Source: Archangium sp.
GTDB taxonomy: Bacteria > Myxococcota > Myxococcia > Myxococcales > Myxococcaceae
Assembly: GCA_030681645.1 (NCBI GenBank)
Contig: JAUXRX010000025.1
Location: 305,300-369,299, forward strand
Reading direction: 5' to 3'
DNA: 64,000 bases
Part shown: positions 32,987-40,795 of the stretch, one piece after another
Layout of the letters: every line of letters starts with the position of its first letter
Numbering within the stretch: the first letter of the stretch is position 1
Made by a program: the position numbers and the translations under genes
Notes under the pieces: model-generated
Database searches by the model: none
Told to the model about the DNA's origin: nothing
Seen by the model: only the letters and a program-made list of their open reading frames with translations

Positions 32987-33952
32987 ATGACTGCCGCGCA
33001 CGCCCTCAACTACGGCAAGGGTGAGTACACGCTTCCCCTGGACACCGTCGACATCGCAGCGGAGCAGGACCGTCTCGAGACCTGGCTGGAGGGCTTCCTG
33101 GCCAGGCCCGGGGTGGACCTTCCCCGCCCGCCGGCGGTGGCGCTGGAGATCCTCTCGCTCTCGCGCAGGCCGACGGCGCGCATCGAGGAGCTCGCCGCGC
33201 TGCTCGAGCGCGAGCCGCTGCTCGCCGGGCGGGTGCTGCGCCTGGCGAACTCGGCGCTCTATGGCTCGGCCACGCCCTGCGTGACGCTCAAGCAGGCGCT
33301 CATTCGCATGGGCCTCTCGTTGGTGCGCGACGTGGTGATGGAGGCCGCCATGCAGATGACGGTGATCCACGCCGACGGGTTCAACCGCACCCTCGAGTCG
33401 ATCCGCCGGCACAGCAGCGCGGTCGCGTGGATCAGCCGGTTCGTGGCCCGGCACACGCCGCTCGAAGCAGAGAACGCGTTCATGCTGGGCCTGCTGCATG
33501 ACGTGGGGCTGTCGTTCAGCCTCATCGGCGTCGCGGAGTACTTCAAGAAGCAGCGCCAGCCCCCTCGCCTGAGCCCTGAGTGCTGGTTGGCGGTGGAAAC
33601 CCAGCACGAACGCTTCTCGGAGGCGGTGCTCAAGTCGTGGGGGATGCCGCCCTCGGTGACCCTGGTGGCGCAGCACCATCACTCGCTGATGCTGGGGGGC
33701 CTGCCTCACCCGCAGGTCGCGGTGCTGATCGTCGCCGAGCAGATCGCCTGCGACGCAGGCTGGGGTATCTACCCCGTGGTGGAGACGAGCGAGGATTCCA
33801 TCGCCCTCGTCTCAGCAGGAGAGCGGTCGCTCATGGCTGAGACCGATCGCGCGCTGCAGGCGCTCTCGCTCACGCGCAGACACTTCGACACCATCAGCGC
33901 CGACATGACGCGCCTGCTCGAGACCCTCGACGGCCAGTTCCAGAAGAAGTGA
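32987..33952 (+). CDS. HDOD domain signalling protein
   Basis: A 321-residue protein with an HDOD domain at about 45-250: LPRPPAVALEILSLS (45-59), LLAGRVLRLANSALYGSA (78-95), LKQALIRMGLSLVRDVV and LLHDVGL (169-175), with HHHSLMLGG later. A leading 40-residue segment and a C-terminal helix (LSLTRRHFDTISADM) flank it. It is monocistronic: divergent from the spermidine-synthase-like gene and abutting the PNGase F-like gene tail to tail, where TGATCA (33950-33955) contains both stop codons. Confidence 0.87.
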   Translation: MTAAHALNYGKGEYTLPLDTVDIAAEQDRLETWLEGFLARPGVDLPRPPAVALEILSLSRRPTARIEELAALLEREPLLAGRVLRLANSALYGSATPCVTLKQALIRMGLSLVRDVVMEAAMQMTVIHADGFNRTLESIRRHSSAVAWISRFVARHTPLEAENAFMLGLLHDVGLSFSLIGVAEYFKKQRQPPRLSPECWLAVETQHERFSEAVLKSWGMPPSVTLVAQHHHSLMLGGLPHPQVAVLIVAEQIACDAGWGIYPVVETSEDSIALVSAGERSLMAETDRALQALSLTRRHFDTISADMTRLLETLDGQFQKK

Positions 33953-35692
33953 TCATTCCCAGACGACGAGCCAGCTGCTGAGCACGATGTTGCCGAGGTT
34001 GGCGTTGACGGGCGCGCCGTTGAACTCGGTGCGGTAGGTCAGCGTGTTGGCCTGGCCCTTGATGACGTCGGCGGTGACGTCGACCACCCAGGGCGCGACG
34101 TCCTGGCCCGGGCACCAGCCTCCGCGGCCGTAGTACCAGGTGCCGTGCTGGTTGGGCACCACGCCCACGTCGACGCGCTCGGCGCAGGTGCTGGGCCGTT
34201 GGGCCTCGGGGAACGACTGGCGGTGCAGCACGCCGTTGACGGTGAAGAGGTGCTGGTGGTTGCAGAACTCGGCACAGTTCGTGGGGGCCACGCCGCCGTG
34301 ACCGGTGGTGAGGGTGACGAGCTCGACGCGCCGGGCCCCCGCGGGGATGGTGACGGTCTGTGGCGTCTTCGTGGCGTCGTAGCCGGCGGTCCAGTTGCCG
34401 CCGGTCCACAGCGGAGTGGTCGAGGTGGGGCGCATGCCCTTACCACCCTCGACGAAGCGCAACGAGAGCGAGGTGATGTAGTCGGTGGAGCGCGGGTCGA
34501 ACTGGCCGTTCGCGGTCCAGCGCAGGTGCTTCACCCCACCGGGCGCGAGCGTCGCCAGCTGCGCCGAGATGTCGGTGACCCAGCGGCCCTCGCGCCAGTA
34601 CGGGGTGATCCACCGGGCGAGCTCGCGCGTGCAGGACCAGGTCGCCCCGCCGTCGGGCCCAGTGGCAGGCTCACAGAGCGAGAGGTGGGAGAGGTAGTCC
34701 CACGCGCCACAGGTCGCGTTCAGGTGTTGCGGACAGTCGAGGGTGAGATCGACCTCGAGCGTGTCGAAGCGATCGAGCGCGGGCAGCGTCACGTCGACGT
34801 CGATGGTGTCGTGCGCGGTCTGCGCCGTGGCGAGGGTGATCACCACCGCCTGCTGCGCCGCGAGGCGGGCCTCGCGCGCGAACTCGAACTCGAACGCGCG
34901 GGCTTCGTTCTGCAGCAGGGGCAGCTCGGCGGCCAGGCCCGCGCCGGTGAGCCGGCCGAGCATGCCCACCTCGCGAAGGCGCTGCTGGCGATCGATCGCG
35001 AAGGCGGTCAGCCCGTTGCCGAGGTAGCGCGGCGGCATGGCGGCGCGCGCGGTGAGCATGGTGCCGACCCACCCGCTGGTCTGATCGAGCCGGGGCAGCA
35101 CGAAGTGCACGTGCGTGAGCCAGTGATCGCGATCGGCGAACGGGAGCAACTGGATTTCCTGCTGCCAGCGCCCGCGGGCCTGCTCGAAGCCGAGCTGATC
35201 GCTGAGCCAGCCGAAGAAGTAGTGCACGTTGCGCGGTGAGGCCTCGAGCAACGGCCTGAGTTCGCTGGCGAAGAGCTCGCGGGTGGTGTTCGCGTGCGCG
35301 AGAAAGACGTAGCTGTCCTCGCCGGTCCACTCCAGCTCGAGCGGCCAGTCACCCTCGGACGTAGGCAGCGTCACGGGACCGGCGAGGTCCTTCACCTGGG
35401 TGCCATACGGGCCGGGAGCGAACGGGCGTGCCGGCGCCGGCCGGGCGCAACGGCGGGAGGCGAGACAGTCGGAGGCTGCGGTGGCGAGGCAGGTGCCGCG
35501 CGCGTCGTCGCAGGCGGCCTGGCAGGTGGCGACGGGGAAAGGGGCGCACAGCTCGGCGGCGGTGGTGCAGCGCTCGACGCAGGTCGGCCCGAGCGGGGGG
35601 AGCACCTCGACCCGGGCGGCGTCGTCCTTCAGGACGGGCGCGGGGTCAGCGCAGGCGCACAGAGCCAGGAACGCGAAGGGGAGCGTACGCAT
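33953..35692 (-). CDS. PNGase F-like secreted lipoprotein (peptide-N-glycosidase family)
   Basis: A 579-residue secreted protein. The signal peptide ends at LALCAC, so it is probably a lipoprotein. A Cys-rich segment (about 35-85) and a domain of unknown fold (about 95-300) come first. The C-terminal 270 residues match both eight-stranded domains of peptide-N-glycosidase F: CGAWDY corresponds to the CDEWDR motif with the catalytic Asp60, ARWITPYW follows as in PNGase F, TGHG and NCAEFCNHQH match the Glu206 motif (CAEWC), and GGWCPGQ matches AGWCPG. The third residue (Glu118) is not clearly kept. PNGase F cleaves N-glycans from glycoproteins; activity here is inferred. A predator could use it on prey or matrix glycoproteins. 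Confidence 0.82.
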   Translation of the reverse strand: MRTLPFAFLALCACADPAPVLKDDAARVEVLPPLGPTCVERCTTAAELCAPFPVATCQAACDDARGTCLATAASDCLASRRCARPAPARPFAPGPYGTQVKDLAGPVTLPTSEGDWPLELEWTGEDSYVFLAHANTTRELFASELRPLLEASPRNVHYFFGWLSDQLGFEQARGRWQQEIQLLPFADRDHWLTHVHFVLPRLDQTSGWVGTMLTARAAMPPRYLGNGLTAFAIDRQQRLREVGMLGRLTGAGLAAELPLLQNEARAFEFEFAREARLAAQQAVVITLATAQTAHDTIDVDVTLPALDRFDTLEVDLTLDCPQHLNATCGAWDYLSHLSLCEPATGPDGGATWSCTRELARWITPYWREGRWVTDISAQLATLAPGGVKHLRWTANGQFDPRSTDYITSLSLRFVEGGKGMRPTSTTPLWTGGNWTAGYDATKTPQTVTIPAGARRVELVTLTTGHGGVAPTNCAEFCNHQHLFTVNGVLHRQSFPEAQRPSTCAERVDVGVVPNQHGTWYYGRGGWCPGQDVAPWVVDVTADVIKGQANTLTYRTEFNGAPVNANLGNIVLSSWLVVWE

Positions 35693-35741
35693 CGCCCATG
35701 CTCGTAGCAGAGCAGCGGTGATTGAGGGCACACTGCCCGTC

Positions 35742-36404
35742 ATGCTCCTCACGCTCGTGACCTTGAGTCTGCTGGGTGATGTCGCACCTGGCCCGTTCAA
35801 GCGGCCGGCTCGGCCTCCTGCGCAGTGCGCTGCCGACGCCGAGTGCGTGTTGAGCACCTTCAGCGGGTGCTGCGGCAGTTGTTGTGGTTCGGCGCCCCAC
35901 GCGGTGCCGCGAGGGGTCAATGAGTCGGCGCGCTGCGCAGCGGTGGACTGCGCCATGCCGGACTGTTCGGCCGTGCGATGCGCAGCGGCGCCCGATGCTT
36001 CGCAGTTCATGGCGGCGTGCCGGGCGGGGAGATGTGTTGCCGTGCCGAAGGTGGAGGCGCCTGCGACGTGCCGCGTGAACCGGGACTGCACCGTCGTGGC
36101 AACTGCGCCACCTGCGGGCGCGGCATGCCATCGAAGCCCGTGCGGGTGCTGCCCCGTTTCCCAGGCGTTGCCGGTGGATTCTGTGCCGTTGCAGAAGAGG
36201 CCGGTCGATCGGCGCGCGCCGCCGCCTGGCAAGCCGGAAGGGAAGCCTGATTTCGGGTTGTCGACGGGAGGGGTTGTTGGACCGCCGGTGCCCAGTTGTT
36301 CGCCGTGCGCGGCGCCGGTTGAGGGGGAGGCTGCTTGTCAGGCGGGGAGGTGCGTTTTCCTGCCGAGGGAGGTTGTGAGGCCGGAGCCGAGGCCGCCTGG
36401 GTGA
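35742..36404 (+). CDS. Cys-rich secreted protein, unknown
   Basis: A 220-residue protein starting at ATG 35742 with a short signal peptide (MLLTLVTLSLLGDVAPG). It holds about 20 Cys in clusters: CAADAEC, GCCGSCCG, CAAVDCAMPDC, then CRVNRDC and CGCCP, then CSPCA. The C-AxDAxC / CRVNRDC pattern repeats three times, each followed by xAGRCV, suggesting three tandem disulfide-rich modules. A Pro/Arg/Lys-rich linker separates the second and third. It is divergent from the PNGase F-like gene by 49 bases. No family recognised. Confidence 0.65.
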   Translation: MLLTLVTLSLLGDVAPGPFKRPARPPAQCAADAECVLSTFSGCCGSCCGSAPHAVPRGVNESARCAAVDCAMPDCSAVRCAAAPDASQFMAACRAGRCVAVPKVEAPATCRVNRDCTVVATAPPAGAACHRSPCGCCPVSQALPVDSVPLQKRPVDRRAPPPGKPEGKPDFGLSTGGVVGPPVPSCSPCAAPVEGEAACQAGRCVFLPREVVRPEPRPPG

Positions 36405-36412
36405 GCGGGTTT

Positions 36413-36434
36413 CGGGGTCGGTTTACCGTCCCCG
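36413..36434. terminator. Hairpin between convergent genes
   Basis: CGGGGTCGG-TTTA-CCGTCCCCG forms a 9-bp stem with one T-T mismatch and a TTTA loop, in the 35-base gap between the Cys-rich protein and the Nudix/MBL gene, which converge. No T-run follows it, so termination strength is uncertain. Confidence 0.45.
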
Positions 36435-36439
36435 TTCCT

Positions 36440-37963
36440 TCACCGCGACAACAAGACAAGGCCCCCTTCTCTCCGTACCCTCCCCTCACTCACCAGCTTG
36501 TCGACGATCGCCTCAGTATTCCTCTCCGCAATCGGCCACACGAACGCGGCAACGTCGTCATACGCGCGTGGCACGACCTCCCCGACCTCGACCGGCTTCC
36601 CGAACGCTGCGATCGCCTCGAGCACCTTCGCTTCCCTCCACGCCCGGTGAGCCGCGTACTCCTGCAGCTTGCCCGGCCCGTCGGGAATGACCGGCCCGTG
36701 TGAAGGGTAGATCGTGCGAACGGGCAGCGCCTCGAGCCGAGCCAGCTGACGCAGGTACTCCGCCATCTCGCCCTCGGGCGGATCGATCACGATCGTCCCG
36801 AAGCCGGCGACCATGTCTCCCACCACCGCCGCCCGTGACCGCTCGTCGACCAGCGTGACGTGGCCCCGCGCGTGCCCCGGCGTGTGCAACACCCGCCAGC
36901 GCATCGGCATCGGCCCGTCGAGCGTGAGCACCTCTCCGTCGTGCAGCGTGCGCGCGACCGGAACCGGAGAGCGGTCGGCCGTGCGCTCGTGCGCCCACAC
37001 CGGCAGCCCCAGCGCGTCGACCAGCCTGCGCGCCCCGCCCACGTGATCTCCATGATGATGCGAGAGCACGATCGCCTTCGCCTTCAGCCCCTCGGGCTCG
37101 AGCGCGCGAAGGAACCGGACCAACCGATCGACCTCTGCGTCGTCGGGCGAGCCGGGATCAACCACCACACATTCCCCCGTGCCCAGCACGTACGCGTTGG
37201 TGTGCGTCGCGGGCGGCAGCGTCGGCGTCAGCAGGGGGAAGAGCGTGATGCCGCGCTGGAACTCGATGCGCTCAGACACGAAGCCGGTGCAGAACGGCGC
37301 AGTGCGCATCGCGTGCGCCGCGCCCGGCACGTCTTCGAAGCGCGACATCACCTGCACCGCGTGCAGGTTGGGCGGGTGAAGCAACGCCGACCCTTCTTCC
37401 CACCTCGCCAGCGCGTCGCGCGGCGCGATCCACTGCCCCGAGGTGAGCTCGCCCTTCCACACCTGCGCCGCGTGCGAAGGCACCGACTCCACCAGGAAGA
37501 AGCGCGCGTCGAAGCCGCCCGGCACGAAGGGCGGCGTGATCCACCGGCCCGCGGGCACGAAGTCTTCCGCGTGCAGCGTGAGCCCCCTCTGCTGCAGCAA
37601 CGCACCGAAGCCGAGCGTCTCGTCGAGCACCGCCCGCCTCAGCTCATCGAGCTCGAGCGGCGCCAGGCGCTCGGCCCCGCGCGCCTTGAGCACCCCCGTC
37701 TCTTCGAACAGCTCGCGCGCCGCGGTCACCACCCACTTCGCCCCGGGCCCCGGCAGCCCCGCCACCGGCACCTGCGCGTCGCTGGCGTCGACCCGGCCAC
37801 CGGGGAAGGCGTAGAAGCCCCCCGCGAAGCGCAGCTTCGCCTCGCGCTCGAGCCAGAACACCTGCACGCCGTGCGGGGTGCGCTGAAAGAGCACCACCGC
37901 CGCGGCCTCCCGGGGAGGCGGGTGAGGGGGGGCGGCCGGCACTCCGGGGAGCGGTTCACTCAT
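36440..37963 (-). CDS. Nudix hydrolase / metallo-beta-lactamase-fold fusion protein
   Basis: A 507-residue two-enzyme fusion. The N-terminal Nudix domain (about 18-225) has GGRVDASD (55-62) and, after a short insertion, the catalytic helix AARELFEETGV (81-91), as in the NUDT19-like branch. The C-terminal part (about 235-435) is an MBL-fold hydrolase of the LACTB2/glyoxalase-II type with metal ligands HHHGDH (302-307), H364 (TPGH), D383 (VGDMVAG) and H422 (YPSHG). A winged-helix-like tail (435-507) follows, as in LACTB2. All catalytic residues are intact. Substrates are unknown; nucleoside diphosphates or CoA for the Nudix half and thioesters or RNA for the MBL half are possibilities. Confidence 0.87.
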   Translation of the reverse strand: MSEPLPGVPAAPPHPPPREAAAVVLFQRTPHGVQVFWLEREAKLRFAGGFYAFPGGRVDASDAQVPVAGLPGPGAKWVVTAARELFEETGVLKARGAERLAPLELDELRRAVLDETLGFGALLQQRGLTLHAEDFVPAGRWITPPFVPGGFDARFFLVESVPSHAAQVWKGELTSGQWIAPRDALARWEEGSALLHPPNLHAVQVMSRFEDVPGAAHAMRTAPFCTGFVSERIEFQRGITLFPLLTPTLPPATHTNAYVLGTGECVVVDPGSPDDAEVDRLVRFLRALEPEGLKAKAIVLSHHHGDHVGGARRLVDALGLPVWAHERTADRSPVPVARTLHDGEVLTLDGPMPMRWRVLHTPGHARGHVTLVDERSRAAVVGDMVAGFGTIVIDPPEGEMAEYLRQLARLEALPVRTIYPSHGPVIPDGPGKLQEYAAHRAWREAKVLEAIAAFGKPVEVGEVVPRAYDDVAAFVWPIAERNTEAIVDKLVSEGRVRREGGLVLLSR

Positions 37964-37966
37964 CTT

Positions 37967-39259
37967 TCACTCCGCGGTGTCGGGCACGCCGCCGGTGAGC
38001 CGGTGGACGACCTCGTGGCCCACCTTCGACTGGTCGGGCCGAACGTAGACGCGAGAGAGCCTCACCGCCCCGGCGAAGCGCTCGTAGAGAGAGGTGTACT
38101 TCGAGATCTCGGTGAGCCGGCCATTCGAGCGATCGATCACGTAGAGCGACGGGCTCTCGCCCTCGTCGAAGTAGCTCGAGAGCACGCCGCGCGACTCGAG
38201 GGTGAAGTGTTCCACCCCCGCCTCGTCGAGCGCCTTCGACAGCTGGCCCACGTCGTAGTCCGCGTCGCGCTCGGTGAATTGGGCCACGCGCTTGAAGCCG
38301 CGCCGCTGCGCGATGCGCTCGGCCCAGCGGTTCTTCGAGCGGCGCAGGGTGAGGTGCAGCGTCATGTCGTCACACGCCAGGAACGCCTCGGGGTCGGAGG
38401 GGATCTCGAACTCGCCCGGCGCTTCCGCGTAGTAGCGCCGCAACATCCAGTCGAAGCTCACCGAGGTGTGGTGGAAATAGACCGACAGGAACATGTGGTA
38501 GCGGCTGAGCAGGAAGTCTTCGAAGGCGAAGATGGCCGCCTTCGAGAGCGCCAGCACCGCCTTCCCCTCCCGCTCCACCGCCGAGAGGTTCTGGAGGATC
38601 CACTCCAGGTCGTACCGGCCGTAGTTGACGCCCGTGTAGAACGAGTCGCGCAGCAGGTAGTCCATGCGATCGGCGTCGAGCTCTCCCGAGACGATCGCCC
38701 GCAGCACCGGCGCCCAGTCGACGCCCCCTTCCACGAAGCCCACCGCCCCCGGGGGAAGTTGCCCCGTCACCAGCGACGCCACCAGCAGGGGCGTGATGCC
38801 GTGCGGCGCGTACACCCGGTCGATCAGGCCGCTGAGCTCGGAATCGATCAACAGCTTCGCGGTGAAGTCTTCGTGCGAGGCCTGCCCCTCGGCGTCGCCC
38901 CCCATCCACGCCGGCAGGCGCAGGGCCGCGCGCAACGGGGCGATGCTCTCGGACGCGTGCGAGAGCGGCATGTGGCCGATGTCGTGGCAGAGCACCGCGA
39001 GGCGCACCGCGGTGCGAAAGCGCTCGCGCGTGGGCGGGGGCAGCTCGGAGCGCGAGGTGATCGCGTCGAACAACCGCGAGGCGACGTGCATCGCCCCCAG
39101 GGAATGCGCGTGCCGGGTGTGGGTGGCGCCGGGGAAGGCGAGATCACCGAAGCCGAGCTGACGGACGTGGCGCAGCCGCTGGAAGGTGCGGCTGTCGATG
39201 ACGCGGGTCTCTTCGTCGGACACGGTGAGGCTGCCGTGAATGGGATCTCGAATGCGCAT
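37967..39259 (-). CDS. HD-domain (SAMHD1/dGTPase-like) phosphohydrolase
   Basis: A 430-residue HD-superfamily protein. It begins RIRDPIHGSLTVSDEE, then TFQRLRHVRQLG, THTRHAHSLGAMHVA (H52), the HD pair in LCHDIGHMPLSHASE (H92, D93) and ELDADRMDYLLRDSFYTGV with the last metal Asp. This matches the YpgQ/SAMHD1-like dNTP triphosphohydrolase group that also includes many uncharacterised HD proteins. The substrate may be dNTPs. It is 3 bases upstream of the Nudix/MBL gene, so the two are probably co-transcribed, pairing two nucleotide-type hydrolases. Confidence 0.88.
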   Translation of the reverse strand: MRIRDPIHGSLTVSDEETRVIDSRTFQRLRHVRQLGFGDLAFPGATHTRHAHSLGAMHVASRLFDAITSRSELPPPTRERFRTAVRLAVLCHDIGHMPLSHASESIAPLRAALRLPAWMGGDAEGQASHEDFTAKLLIDSELSGLIDRVYAPHGITPLLVASLVTGQLPPGAVGFVEGGVDWAPVLRAIVSGELDADRMDYLLRDSFYTGVNYGRYDLEWILQNLSAVEREGKAVLALSKAAIFAFEDFLLSRYHMFLSVYFHHTSVSFDWMLRRYYAEAPGEFEIPSDPEAFLACDDMTLHLTLRRSKNRWAERIAQRRGFKRVAQFTERDADYDVGQLSKALDEAGVEHFTLESRGVLSSYFDEGESPSLYVIDRSNGRLTEISKYTSLYERFAGAVRLSRVYVRPDQSKVGHEVVHRLTGGVPDTAE

Positions 39260-39335
39260 GCGAGGCGGCGACGTGTAACGCGCGCGAGGCTTCCGCTCCA
39301 CTCGCTCCTGAGATACACGCTGTGTGACTCCCTGC

Positions 39336-40463
39336 ATGCGCATCGCGATCCTCCACAACCACGACCACGCGCTGCTCGAAGATGACCCCGGCCGCGAGGC
39401 CCGCGAAGACGTCGTTCGGGTCGCCGCTGCCATGAGGGTGGTCCTGGCGAAGTCGAAGCACACCGTCACCCTGGTGCCGGTCGAGCACGACCTGCTCGGC
39501 ATTCACGAGGCGATCTCCACCGAAAAACCCGACGTGGTGCTCAACCTGTGCGAGTCGCTCGCCGCCGACGCGCGCGGCGAGATGCTGGTGCCGGCGATGC
39601 TCGAGCTGATGCAGGTGCCGTACACCGGCTCGTCGGCGCTCTCGCTGGCGCTGGCGCTCCACAAGAACAAGGCCAAGGAGATCCTCCGCGCCCGCGGCGT
39701 GCCTTCGCCCGAGTTCTGCATCGTCGAGCACGTGGAAGATCTGACCCGGGTCGACCTGCCCTTCCCCCTCATCGTCAAGCCGTCGCGCGAAGACGCGTCG
39801 ATGGGCATCGACTTCGACTCGGTGGTGACCACCCGCCAGGGTCTGGGCCGCGCGGTGGCGAAGGTGCTGCGCACGTTCCACCAGCCCGCGCTGGTCGAGC
39901 GCTTCATCGAGGGCCGCGAGGTGTACGTGCCGTTGCTGGGCAACCACCCGCGCCGCGCGCTGCCGCTGTCCGAGATCCGCTTCGGCGACGCCTTCGCCGG
40001 CAAGCCCAACGTCGTCTCGTACAAGGCGAAGTGGGACCTCGAGTCGGCCGAGTGCATCGAGAGCCCGTCCGAGCTCGCCTCGCTGCCGCCCGAGATCGAG
40101 GCCCGCTGCATCGAGGTGGCCATCGCCGCCTTCGAAGCGCTGGAGTGCCGCGACTACGGCCGGGTCGACCTGCGGGTCGACGCGTCGGGCCAACCTTTCG
40201 TCATCGACATCAACCCCAACTGCGACCTCCACCCGCAGGCAGGGTTTGCCAGAGCCGCAGAGGCCGCCGGCCTCTCGTACGCTGATCTGGCGCTGCACCT
40301 GGTGGAACTCGCCTGGGAACGTCGTCATGGAAATCAGGCCGCTCGCCTCCCCCGACCGGACCCCGCTCGCAGAACTGCTGAGCCGCATCGAGACCTTCAC
40401 GCCGGACGAAGTGTCGTGCGCGCTCGAGCTCATCGACGCCGCGCTCACGCCCAACAATCCTGA
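39336..40463 (+). CDS. D-alanine-D-alanine ligase-like ATP-grasp protein
   Basis: A 375-residue ATP-grasp ligase resembling D-Ala-D-Ala ligases: MRIAILHNHDH, DVVLNLCESLAADARGEML, VPYTGSSALSLALALHKNKAKEIL, LIVKPSREDASMGI (ATP-binding Lys) and FVIDINPNCDLHP (Mg-binding). Such relatives often join amino acids or make other peptide-like bonds; the real cell-wall Ddl need not be this one. The Arg-rich final 45 residues, after LVELAWERRHGN, read through the start of the GNAT gene for 137 bases and look like accidental extension. ATG 39336 was preferred to GTG 39324. Confidence 0.82.
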   Translation: MRIAILHNHDHALLEDDPGREAREDVVRVAAAMRVVLAKSKHTVTLVPVEHDLLGIHEAISTEKPDVVLNLCESLAADARGEMLVPAMLELMQVPYTGSSALSLALALHKNKAKEILRARGVPSPEFCIVEHVEDLTRVDLPFPLIVKPSREDASMGIDFDSVVTTRQGLGRAVAKVLRTFHQPALVERFIEGREVYVPLLGNHPRRALPLSEIRFGDAFAGKPNVVSYKAKWDLESAECIESPSELASLPPEIEARCIEVAIAAFEALECRDYGRVDLRVDASGQPFVIDINPNCDLHPQAGFARAAEAAGLSYADLALHLVELAWERRHGNQAARLPRPDPARRTAEPHRDLHAGRSVVRARAHRRRAHAQQS

Positions 40464-40794
40464 CTACCAGGTTCGTTGCGCGATCCGCGAAGGCAAGGTG
40501 GTGGGCTACGTCTGCTACGGCCCCACGCCGATGACGGTGGGCACCTTCGACCTCTACTGGATCGCCTCTGATCCGCTGGTGCGGGGCCAGGGTGTCGGCG
40601 CCGCGCTGGTGTCGGCGATGGAAGGTGACATTCGCCGCCGCAAGGGCCGCATGATTCGCGTCGAGACCTCGGCGATGGAAGCGTACGGCCCGACCCGCGG
40701 GTTCTACGCGGCCATGCAGTACAAGGAAGAATCGCGCTTCCGCGACTTCTACAAGCCCGGCGAAGACCTGATCGTCCTCGCCAAGCGGCTCTGA
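40327..40794 (+). CDS. GNAT family N-acetyltransferase
   Basis: A 155-residue acyltransferase. Acetyl-CoA-binding motif A is visible as LYWIASDPLVRGQGVGAALVSAMEGDI (R/Q-G-x-G-x-A), preceded by GKVVGYVCYGP, and the C-terminus has RGFYAAMQYKEESRF. The ATG lies 137 bases inside the 3' end of the ATP-grasp gene in another frame. The two are likely co-expressed and may act on the same small molecule or peptide; this is inference. It ends 1 base before the stop of the facing kup gene. Confidence 0.85.
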   Translation: MEIRPLASPDRTPLAELLSRIETFTPDEVSCALELIDAALTPNNPDYQVRCAIREGKVVGYVCYGPTPMTVGTFDLYWIASDPLVRGQGVGAALVSAMEGDIRRRKGRMIRVETSAMEAYGPTRGFYAAMQYKEESRFRDFYKPGEDLIVLAKRL

Positions 40795-40795
40795 C

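Noticed and set aside
36860..39385. An 841-codon plus-strand frame across the Nudix/MBL and HD genes
   Set aside because: Shadow over two genes with intact active-site motifs on the minus strand.
39336..40463. Annotating the ATP-grasp gene as cell-wall ddl
   Set aside because: It has the fold but no mur/fts neighbours, and the family is broad; function left open.
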